Of a stretch of DNA of 64,000 nucleotides, positions 30,513 through 40,025 are shown in pieces. Source of the stretch: Cherax quadricarinatus (lineage: Eukaryota > Arthropoda > Malacostraca > Decapoda > Parastacidae); the NCBI RefSeq assembly GCF_038502225.1, contig NC_091323.1:19615003-19679002 (forward strand). Direction: 5' to 3'. The position numbers and the translations under genes were made by a program. The stretch's first letter is position 1, and every line of letters begins with the position of its first letter. Under the pieces are notes generated by a model. The model ran no database searches, had not been told where the DNA came from, and saw only the letters and a program-made list of their open reading frames with translations.

Positions 30513-31575
30513 CTACCTACCTGGAGGGTATTCCGGAGATCAAAGCCCCCGCGGCCCGGTCCACTACCAAGCCTCCCGGTGGATCAAGGCCTGATCAGGG
30601 CTGTTCCTGCTAACCGCACGTAGTCCAACATACGAACCACAACCCGGTTGATCCGGCACCGACTTTAAAGTATCTGTCCAGTTCCCTCTTGAAGGCAGCC
30701 AGGGGTCTATTGGTAATTCCCATTATGCCTGGTGGGAAGCTGTTGAAGCAGTCTTGGACCCCGGACACTTATTGTTTTCTCTTAGTGCATCAATGGCACC
30801 CCTACTTTTCATTGGGGGTATTTTGCTCCGCCTGTCCAGTCTTTTGCTTTCGTAGGGAGTGATTTCTGTGTGCAGATTATGAACAATTCCTTCTAGGATT
30901 TTCCAAGTGTAGATTATGGTATATCTTTCTCGCCTGCGCTCCAGCGAGCACAAGTCAAGTGCTTCCAAGCGTTCCCAGTAGTTAAGGTGCTTGATGGAAC
31001 TTATATGTGCAGTAAAAGTTCTCTGTACATTCTCTATATCTGCAATTTCACCTGCCTTGAACGGAGATTTTAATGTACAACAGTACTCCAGCCTAGAGAT
31101 AACAAGTGATTTAAAAAGGATCATCACTAGCTTGGCGTCTCTTGTTTTGAACGTTCTCATTATCCATCCTATCATTTTCTTTGCAGTTGTGATCGTAGCA
31201 CTGTTGTGATCCTTGAAGGTGAAATCCTCAGACATTACCACTCCCAGGTCCCTCACATTACTTTTCCGCTTTATTGTATGATTAGAATTTGTAGTATACT
31301 CAATTCTAATTATTATCTTGTCCAATTTTTCACAACGGAGTAGTTGGAATTTGTCCTCATCGAACATCATATTGTTTTTCGTTTCCCACTGGAAAACTTG
31401 TTTCACATCTTCTTGGAGGTTAACAGTGTCCTCAATGGATGGCACTCATGCAGACTCTAGTATCGTCTGCAAAGGATGACACTGTGTAATGGATTACATC
31501 TCTGTCTATGTCTGATATGACGATGAGAAACAGGATGGAGGAGAGTACGGTGCCTTGTGGTACAGCTTGTGTGTG
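30513..31575 (-). pseudogene. PHD-type LINE reverse transcriptase, 5'-truncated copy B
   Basis: Minus-strand frame 30723-31445 reads through SIEDTVNLQEDVKQVFQWET, VRDLGVVMSEDFTFKDHN, SLVISRLEYCCTL and HLNYWERLEALDL to KIPPMKSRGA, then loses frame. Upstream sequence (31450-31575) still encodes in broken frames the VPQGTVL to FADDT region. The 3' end carries the family terminus with CCGCGGGGGCTTTGATC and CCTCCAGGTAGG on the minus strand. Its closest relatives in the window are 38.9-43.2 kb and 46.7-47.7 kb. Confidence 0.85.
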
Positions 31576-31677
31576 TGTGTTTCAGCTCGGCGGGGCTGTG
31601 CTATCTCAAACAATATTCACAACCCCCTCACACCTATTTTATTATTTCAGTAAGTCCCCTAGAGGCTCAGCATATCC

Positions 31678-32770
31678 CCAAAAACGTCGCTTTCAGCAAA
31701 GAACGTCGCCTTCAGCCATAAACGTCATCAGCCATGAACGTCGCCTGCCATGAACGTCTTCAGCCATGAACGTCTGCAATCATGAACGTCGCCTGCTATG
31801 AACATCTTCAGCCATTAACGTCGTCTGCTATGAACGTCTTCAGCCATGAACGTCGTCTTCAGCCATGAACGTCATCTTCAGCGATGAGTGTCATCTTCTG
31901 CTATAAACGTCGCCTTCAACCATAAACGTTGCCTTCAGCCATGAACGTCATGTTTAGCCATAAACGTCATGTTCAGCTATGAACGTCATGTTCAGCCATG
32001 AACGTCAAGTTCAGTCATGAACGCCATATTTACCCATAAACGTCATGTTCAACTATGAACGTCATGTTTAGACATAAACATCATGTTCAGCTAAGAACGT
32101 CATGTTCAGCCATGAACGTCATATTTACCCATAAACGTCATGTTCAGCCATGAACGTCATATTTACCCATAAACGTCATGTTCAGCCATGAACGTCATAT
32201 TTACCCATAAACGTCATGTTCAGCTATGAACGTCATATTTACCCATAAACGTCATGTTCAGCCATGAACGTCATGTTCAGCCATGAACGTCATATTTACC
32301 CATAAACGTCATATTTACCCATAAACGTCACGTTCAGCCATGAACGTCATGTTCAGCCATGAACGTCATATTTACTCATAAACGTCATGTTCAGATATGA
32401 ACGTCATGTTTAGACATAAACGTCATGTTCAGCTATGAACGTCATGTTCAGCCATGAACGTCATGTTCAGCTATGAACGTCATTTTTACCCAGAAACGTC
32501 ATGTTCAGCTATGAACGTCATGTTCAGCCATGAACGTCATGTTCAGCCATGAACGCTATGTTCAGCCATAAACGTCATGTTCAGCTATGAACGTCATTTT
32601 TACCCAGAAACGTCATGTTCAGCTATGAACGTCATGTTCAGCCATGAACGCTATGTTCAGCCATAAACGTCATGTTCAGCCATAAACGTCATGTTCAGCC
32701 ATGAACGTCATGTTCAGCCATGAACGCTATGTTCAGCCATAAACGTCATGTTCAGCCATGAACGTCGTCT
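31678..32770. repeat. Minisatellite, 18-bp unit, about 60 copies
   Basis: Units of the type CATGAACGTCATGTTCAGC with variants CATAAACGTCATATTTACC. Higher-order alternation of GTTCAG and ATTTAC versions is visible near 32080-32340. AACGTC recurs every 18 bases. No gene. Confidence 0.9.
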
Positions 32771-33012
32771 GCAGCCACAATCGTGATCCTCACTCACAAA
32801 ATTCATCTTGAGCAACAAACGCAGTTCTGAACCGCTGCTTTCTAACTGCCCTCCTCGCTAGAGTTCATGGAAGAAAGGCAGTTCAAGACACTGTCATGTC
32901 TCCGGATAAAGACAACAACAACAACAACAAAAAAGAAAAAAACAACGCAGGAAAACTTTGACAAATCCAGGAAGCGAAGGTTAAATGTCCTTTTGGAGCT
33001 CATCCTCTTTTA

Positions 33013-33175
33013 CCCCTCCAGGGAGGTTCCTTGATGCTGCTGACGGGCTTTTGATCTGAGGAACTAGACCTGTGCTCCAATTCCTTGAATCGAGTCTGAA
33101 AATCTTCCATTTCCCCCAGGCGGTATATAACGCTTATGGGTTTAGTGCTCCTACACTGAATGTAATAATACTCTC
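33013..33175 (-). repeat. Dispersed repeat D copy, minus strand
   Basis: CAGGGAGGTTCCTTGATGC, GGGCTTTTGATCTGAGG, CTCCAATTCCTTGAATCGAG, CCAGGCGGTATATAACGC and GGGTTTAGTGCTCC correspond in reverse to D blocks. Confidence 0.6.
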
Positions 33176-33324
33176 CCCCTGTCAATGCAACTGATAGGGG
33201 GTTCAAACCCCACCCGTGGTATGGTTTGTTTGCAATCGTGTCATTACGATTTCGTGAGTCAATGTAATTGGTGTACTGCTACTCTATGCTACTTTACCCC
33301 ATATTAACTTTTTATATTACACAA

Positions 33325-33392
33325 ATAACCCGCACATAGAAGAGAGGAGCTTACGACGACGTTTCGGTCCGACTTGGTATTGTGCCCTTTTT
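33325..33392. repeat. Single arm of the GACCGAAACGTCGTC stem-loop family
   Basis: CAAATAACCCGCACATAGAA, GAGCTTACGACGACGTTTCGG, TCCGACTTGG. It is nearly identical to 16.9 kb but ends directly in TATTGTGCCCTTTTTTG, as if the loop and second arm had been deleted. Confidence 0.7.
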
Positions 33393-33582
33393 TGTTATTT
33401 AACTTCTTATATTTTTTATTAATCAAACAAATGTGTCTTACTACCATATTCTACATCAGTTACATTGTAATTACTAAAGGTATGTTTCCTCTGTCGTATT
33501 GGGTTTCATAGATGTGGTAATGAAACCTGTCAACCTGAGTCACTTTGGCAAACTCTAATGAGGAGACTAGGTCAAGGAGATC

Positions 33583-34538
<956 letters not shown>

Positions 34539-34680
34539 GTTATCAAGGGTAAGCTCTAAACCCATAAGGTTCATTCAGCGCCTGGGGAGCGGGAGGTGTG
34601 AGGGAGCAATAGGTATGATCCAAGGGGAGAGCGGCCCCAATTCCCTGGATCAAAAGCCCTTCGCCGGCATCAAAGGTTTC
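34539..34680 (+). repeat. Dispersed repeat D copy
   Basis: TAAGCTCTAAACCCATAAGG, CAGCGCCTGGGGAGC, TATGATCCAAGGGGAGAGC, CCCCAATTCCCTGGATCAA, AAGCCCTTCGCCGGCATCAA. Confidence 0.65.
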
Positions 34681-35149
34681 TAAGTGATCAAGACAATAGG
34701 CGTGGCGTAAGTGATCCAAAATGCGGACCCGAGGAGCAATATTATTATTGTATTTTATGTAAAGTGCTAAATTAGAATGCATCAGTCACTGAAAACAGTG
34801 GAGGTTCGATCCTCCATCTGCTAAGCTTCTGTGCTCGTCTGAGCTTTGTTCAGACCTCTACAACACAATTAAGGAAAGTTCCTAGACTTCACCGTACGAC
34901 AGCAAAGCAAACGAATAGTAATTATGGACAAAGTAGATTATAGGGGAAAATAACATGTTATTAGAAGACAAGGTAACTGAGGTGCCTCTTAAGACCTGGA
35001 AAAAGTGTCATTAATACTAAACTGGAACATTGGGTTTGCTGTTGTTTATGTTTTGTTTTAATTTAACGTATTTTTTTCGGTAACGCGTTTTTACATTTGA
35101 TTAAATTTAGTTTTCGGTTAATTAACGTTAACGAATTAATGGCACAATT

Positions 35150-35290
35150 TCTGAGAAGCGCTAAACCTTAAGGGGTAATAGTGCCTGGTAACAGGAGGCA
35201 ATTTGGTTTGATCCAAGGAAAGGGAAGATGGCTCTTATGCGCCGGATCAAAAGCTCTTCACAGGCATCAAGTTACACCCTTGGAGGGTTA
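35150..35290 (+). repeat. Dispersed repeat D copy
   Basis: AAGCGCTAAACCTTAAGGGG, TAGTGCCTGGTAACAGGAGG, GTTTGATCCAAGGAAAGGG, GGATCAAAAGCTCTTCACAGG. Confidence 0.65.
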
Positions 35291-35410
35291 TCTTTATCAA
35301 ACTTAACCGTAAGTAGTGTATGCAGAGAAATTTGTTTAAAATTCAACTAGTAGTTGTTAATATATTATCGGGGAACATCACCTGAGGCAGTCTGTATAAT
35401 ATGATGAACC

Positions 35411-35815
35411 TTGTTAGGTAAGACACATATGCAACAGTTAGACAACTTTATTCCGAAACGTTTCGCCTACACAGTAGGCTTCTTCAGTCGAATACAGAAA
35501 GTAGGCAGGAACAGTAGAGATGTGAAGACGATGTAATCAGTCCATCACCCTTGTAGTCGTAGAATTTGAGGTTGTCAGTCCCTCGGCCTGGAGAAGTTCA
35601 GTTCCATAGTTCCTGACTATGGAACTGAACTTCTCCAGGCCGAGGGACTGACAACCTCAAATTCTACGACTACAAGGGTGATGGACTGATTACATCGTCT
35701 TCACATCTCTACTGTTCCTGCCTACTTTCTGTATTCGACTGAAGAAGCCTACTGTGTAGGCGAAACGTTTCGGAATAAAGTTGTCTAACTGTTGCATATG
35801 TGTCTTACCTAACAA
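35411..35815. repeat. Perfect palindrome: two 200-bp stem-loop repeats head to head
   Basis: Arms 35411-35610 and 35616-35815 are exact reverse complements as far as I could check base by base, around a 5-base centre (TCCTG). Each arm, read outward, has ACTATGGAACTGAACTTC, GGCCGAGGGACTGACAACC, GATGGACTGATTACATCG, TTCTGTATTCGACTGAAGAA, GCCTACTGTGTAGGCGAAAC, GTTTCGGAATAAAG and TGTTGCATATGTGTCTTACC. Stem II-like GCCTAC/GTAGGC lies between CTGAAGA and GAAAC. There is no ORF of its own; short frames through it are shadows. A LINE reverse-transcriptase remnant follows shortly after the right end. Confidence 0.92.
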
Positions 35816-35844
35816 CCTGTCGGTATTGTATATCATTTTGATGT

Positions 35845-36150
35845 TCATGATGAACCTTATGACACCAACCCTCGTTCTACGTCTCTCAAGAGAGCGAAGG
35901 TTCAAGGCTCTCAGTCTGTCCATATCAGAGCTTCATATACAGTGGATTAATTTTGTCATCCCTCTTCGTATATTCTCCAATCATTTATATCCATTCTGTA
36001 GTATGGAGACTAAAACTGAGCTGCAAAATCTAAGTGAGACTTTACAAGTGATGTATAGAGCTTTAAAATAACTTTTGAACTCCCGTTACTTATATTTCTT
36101 GATGTAAGTCCAAGTAATCTGCTATCTTTATTACGCACTGTTGTTTCTAG
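35845..36150 (-). pseudogene. LINE reverse transcriptase C-terminal fragment
   Basis: On the minus strand, in broken frames: SRLLGLTSRNISNGSSKVIL, KLYTSLVKSHLDFAAQF, a stop where tryptophan is expected, SPYYRMDIN, then MDRLRALNLRSLERRRTRVG. This is the conserved post-RT segment of CR1/L2-like LINEs (L..LV.SHLDF..QFW.P.....I, L..L.L.SLERRR.R). It is truncated on both sides and has several frame changes. Confidence 0.7.
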
Positions 36151-36572
36151 TCGATAACTACACTAACCCCCCCCCCTAACGTTTTTGTGTGAGCGATTAT
36201 CGTAGAGGTAAATATGCCGTTTAGATGGGCATATAAATGTCCTAAGATTACAAGAGAGGCAGCAGTTTTAGAAGGCTCCTTCTCTGGCGGTAGGAGTAGA
36301 AGGCGACTTCCTTGTGACAGTGTCACCTGGCACTCTAGTAGGTAGTATATTAATGGCTGTGTAAAAGTGTGGTGGCACTGCTGGCATTGTTCTTCTGCGT
36401 TCCCAATTATTTCTTTTTTGGTAGGGCAGCCAAGGCGCAGCCGATGACTAGACGACATCTGGTAAGTAAGGTTGGCAGGTCGGGGTTGTCGCTGTGAAAC
36501 AGTCTCATACCACTGTTTTGATTTTGATGTGACTGAGTCTCCCGTCTTTGTTTTGTAGTAAAGAATAAAAAG

Positions 36573-36735
36573 TCACAATACCGTGGCTGGAATAATACAC
36601 AAAGAACCCCACATGGGAGACTGAAACTTATGACGACGTTTCGGTCCAACTTGAACCATTAATGGTCCAAGTCGGATCGAAACGTTGTCATAAGTTTCAG
36701 TATCCTAAGTAGGGGTTATTTATGTAATGTCTTAT
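36573..36735. repeat. Loopless palindrome of the GACCGAAACGTCGTC family
   Basis: The left arm (36601-36660) and right arm (36661-36722) meet at ACCATT/AATGGT with no spacer. The right arm reads GGTCCAAGTCGGATCGAAAC, GTTGTCATAAGTTTCAG and AGTAGGGGTTATT. The arms are about 85-90% complementary. The outer left sequence (AGTCACAATACCGTGGCTGG) extends past the right arm. Confidence 0.82.
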
Positions 36736-37330
36736 TAGTTTATTTGTTCACTGACTGTTATGGATACTAGTATGTTCTCGTCCCTAGTGGCTAATCTGGC
36801 AGCTTCAATTACAGACTCGTTCCCTTGGATAACATCATATCCTGTCGAGTGTGGTTTTACTGCCCAGTACATCTAGTCTGTAAGATACTTTTGATAGATG
36901 CAACGAGTCTTACGTTGTCCTTAGGTTAAGTGATTAACTAACGGAAGAGAGACTATGGAAGAACTTTCTGTTAATTTCCTTTGTAAAGCATGAGTTAGTA
37001 CTTGATGGAATGCCACTAACTCAGCTTTAGTATTGAACGGTGTTGATGGAGTCTCCATCCCCTGAACTGTCTATCATGTCTGACTCCAGCTGCTGCAGGC
37101 TTATCTAGATTCATTGATCCATCAGTGAAGTACACTACACTATTGGTACCCTCGGGCCTAGTCATTTGTGCTACATTGATATGTGCTCACTAGGGAAGTA
37201 TGACAATTTCTACTGACTCCGGTTGGTGGAGAGAGTACTCCTCTTCTGGCAGGTCAGTTCCTTTTCCAACAGTTTTCGAGTAACAGTTACATCACTGCAG
37301 CGACTATGGTTTTTCAGCCAGGTGTTGTCA
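36730..37330 (-). pseudogene. RNase H domain remnant of a LINE
   Basis: The minus strand reads VVYFTDGSMNLDKPAAAGV (catalytic Asp in TDGS), then RHDRQFRGWRLHQHRSIL. After a frame slip come AELVAFHQVLTHALQRKLTE (catalytic Glu) and, further on, GYDVIQGNESVIEAARLATR, which suits the last RNase H helix. RNase H downstream of RT is typical of I, R1 and related LINE clades. Stops and frame changes show decay. A 102-residue minus-strand frame just upstream (37314-37622) could belong to the same element, but I could not match it. Confidence 0.6.
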
Positions 37331-37904
37331 GTGGAAAGAACACCTCTTTGACACGAACGTCTCTTTTTTGATGGAGGATTTTGGCCACTATACAGGTGTT
37401 TATATATTTAGCTCTGCTCCTGAGTGCATGGAGTACCCTGAGACAGGTTGATTTAATCCACGGGTGCTTCTGCGAGGTGATGAAAACAATCTTGTCTGTA
37501 GAGAACAGCTTAAACATAATGTCATTAGTCAAGTGAATTAAAGTGGATTTAGATAACCGCCACGCACAAAGAAATTTGGATTTCATGAACAGTATCGTAC
37601 TGGGAAACCACACTATGCTCAACTTAACAAATTTCTTAACTCAGTGCTCTGATACACATACACGACCTGCAGATGAAAAGTAACATAACACAGACTATCT
37701 ACAATGATGACTGCCTGTGACAGTGGGAAGGCGTGAAGTGTTGCTTTCATAAACCATCTTGACGATACTATAATACAGAGGTGTATTAGAATTAATAACT
37801 GGACTTCCATCAATCTTGCTTGTGCAAAGCCAGAAATATATACTCCAATTATTGAAAACGGGATCGGAGGTAAATCTTTGTGGATTAAAGTAGTTATGGT
37901 ATGG

Positions 37905-38798
37905 TACGCAGATCCTCCCAGATTGCTCTACCAGCTTTCCTATCCTCTTCCATAGCATCAAACGAGTTAATAAGACAAATTCTTCCGGACAACCTCAGTG
38001 ACTCAGCAGGAATACAGGACCCCTAACTATGCCAGTGCCATTACCGAATGGGAAATTCTTGCTGCTCCATCACCAAACCCTAGTGCAGCACTGGCCTATA
38101 AACAGTCAAGCTGGGATGGCCCCATCGCTGAAAAGGTGCTTGCCAACATGCTCAGGGCTGTAACATCAGACAGGCAGACTGCCCGCCTCCAAGCTGTGAG
38201 CGCACCTCACTCCGGGGACTTCCTCCAAACAGTTCCCATTTTGGCAATGGGAACGCGCCTCGACCCTAAGACCCTCCGTATTGCAGTGGTTCTGCGCCTT
38301 GCTGCCCCAATTCACACGGAATATACGTGTATTTGCGCCGATTTACAAGCCGACCAATATGGTCTACATGGTCTTAACTGTTCCAAAACCAAGGGCTGGC
38401 ATGCAAGACACAATGAAGTTAACGACATCTAAAGAGAACCCTTGCTACAGCTGGATGCCCAGCCGAGAGGGAGCCCCGATCACTAGCAGCCAACAATACC
38501 CACAACCCAGCAAACTGCCCCGATGGGATCACCATCTACCCTTGGAAGAATGGCAAGCTCTTAGCATGTGACTATACCTGAATGTCCACACTGGGTGACA
38601 CCTATATCCATCACAGTGTCGGGCGACAGGGAGGAGCTGCTGGCGACAGGGAAGAGTACAAGATCAGCAAGTGCAGGGACATAAACCAACAGTATCAATC
38701 TGTCCCAGTGTGATCAGAGACCTTGGGATCATGGGGAAAAAAATGTCACACGTTTCCTTAAAGAACTGGGTTCCAGACTCATCGACACTATACAATAT
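37905..38798 (+). pseudogene. Older LINE polyprotein C-terminal region, 5' part (split by a later insertion)
   Basis: Broken frames read IALPAFLSSSIASNELIRQI, then (37998-38432) NYASAITEWEILAAPSP, SSWDGPIAEKVLANMLRA and QADQYGLHGLNCSKTKGWHA. PDGITIYPWKNGKLLACDYT, SVGRQGGAAGDREEYKIS and TRFLKELGSRLIDT follow. I recognise this as the C-terminal tail of an animal LINE family (motifs HG..C...GW..RH..LND and KRPDG....PW). The coding sense breaks off near 38798 and resumes at about 43160 with [20 protein letters not shown]. At least three frameshifts and two stops are present. Confidence 0.7.
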
Positions 38799-38929
38799 AC
38801 AAAATATACAAATACAAAAACAGTTAGAAACAGAAATACAAATAGCTAGAGCTTCATTTAAGGAGGTTATTAATAGAATATTCAAGAGGTTGCTAGTAGA
38901 ATTGCAGTAAATCAACCATTCAAATCATT

Positions 38930-39958
38930 ATGAAGCTGTGTGTAGTCTGTCACTCAAACAAACGGGCTTCCACATGGGTAAATTGTTATTTTTGTGGAAA
39001 TTGGTGTCACGCCCCTTGTGCAGATATCCAAGAACTAGCTACAAGCAGTGTTAAAACAGGGAAGTGTTTTTGGGTATGCCCAAATGAGGAAAATCTGTGG
39101 ACTAAAATCACAAGGGTATTAAAAGAGGACAACATCAAAGCTGCTTTCATAGAAAACCTGGAAGCTTTCTACAACAGATGGGAACATAAAAAGTCTGGGC
39201 TGAATGGTACTGCCCTTGATACTGGCCATGTAGTCAGAAACTGTAAGGCTGGAGGTGATGTCCTGGTAGTCAGTAAATGTGGGGCTGATAGTGCTGTCCT
39301 GGGAGACAGTAATGGTGAAGCTGGAGGTGCTGTCCTGGGAGACAGTAATGGTGAAGCTGGAGATTTTGTCCAGGTAGTCGGGAATTATACGCAGGAAGGA
39401 ATACATATAAATGACCTCATAGGGGACAGGAGCCATAGTAGGGAAACAAGTGTAGTCAAAGATAAGATAAAACCAATATTGCAAACTAGAAATACCGCAG
39501 GAAATAGCAAACAAGAGGACTCCACTAGCAATAGTGAGGATATATTACCAAAAACAACTGGTGGGAGCTCCATTGTTGGTGCTAGGGAGGATAGAAGTAA
39601 GACAGGGAAACATGCACCAACAGGGAATACAGTCACAGAAACCCAAGGCAAACGGAAACCAAGCCTGTGCACATACTATGCACTTGGTATCTGCTGGCAT
39701 GGGAAATCTGGAAAAACAGATGGGACGTGCAACTATGACCACCCTAGAAAATGCCATGCCCATATGACAACAGGAAAATGCAAACTCCCTTCCTGTAAGC
39801 TTTTTCACCCTGAACTGTGTACCTCTTCAGTACAGGAAAGACTGTGCTATAACTTAAATTGCCAGGCATACCATCTAAAGGGGACAAAAAGATACAAAAC
39901 ATCCAGGCCATGGGAAAACCTGGGTAGCCACAGCCACTCAAGAGGGAGAGGTTTTTAG
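38930..39958 (+). CDS. LINE ORF1 protein: PHD-like finger plus three CCCH fingers
   Basis: A 342-residue intact frame. Residues 4-50 show a PHD-like pattern C4-C7-C19-C22-H27-C30-C46-C50 with an aromatic residue near the last cysteine (KCFWVC). PHD-type ORF1 proteins are known in the CR1 group. The middle is polar and contains a perfect 12-residue duplication (VLGDSNGEAG twice, about residues 123-145). The C-terminal third has three CCCH zinc fingers, CX7CX11CX3H, CX8CX4CX3H and CX8CX4CX3H (about residues 248-320), followed by an HSHSRGRGF tail likely to bind RNA. The ATG is followed directly by the finger. ORF2 follows after about 70 bases. It is better preserved than ORF2, so the protein could still be made. 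Confidence 0.8.
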   Translation: MKLCVVCHSNKRASTWVNCYFCGNWCHAPCADIQELATSSVKTGKCFWVCPNEENLWTKITRVLKEDNIKAAFIENLEAFYNRWEHKKSGLNGTALDTGHVVRNCKAGGDVLVVSKCGADSAVLGDSNGEAGGAVLGDSNGEAGDFVQVVGNYTQEGIHINDLIGDRSHSRETSVVKDKIKPILQTRNTAGNSKQEDSTSNSEDILPKTTGGSSIVGAREDRSKTGKHAPTGNTVTETQGKRKPSLCTYYALGICWHGKSGKTDGTCNYDHPRKCHAHMTTGKCKLPSCKLFHPELCTSSVQERLCYNLNCQAYHLKGTKRYKTSRPWENLGSHSHSRGRGF

Positions 39959-40025
39959 TGCCAGGAAGGAAAAAAAACTGGCAGGAAATGGCAGAAATCG
40001 TACACCAAATCCAGTCATTCCTGGA

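Noticed and set aside
35690..35923. 78-residue minus-strand protein
   Set aside because: A chance fusion of a LINE RT remnant with the stem-loop palindrome arm.
38930..39958. Host PHD-finger gene
   Set aside because: It is followed at LINE spacing by an endonuclease/RT ORF2 and lies inside a nested insertion, so it is the element's ORF1.
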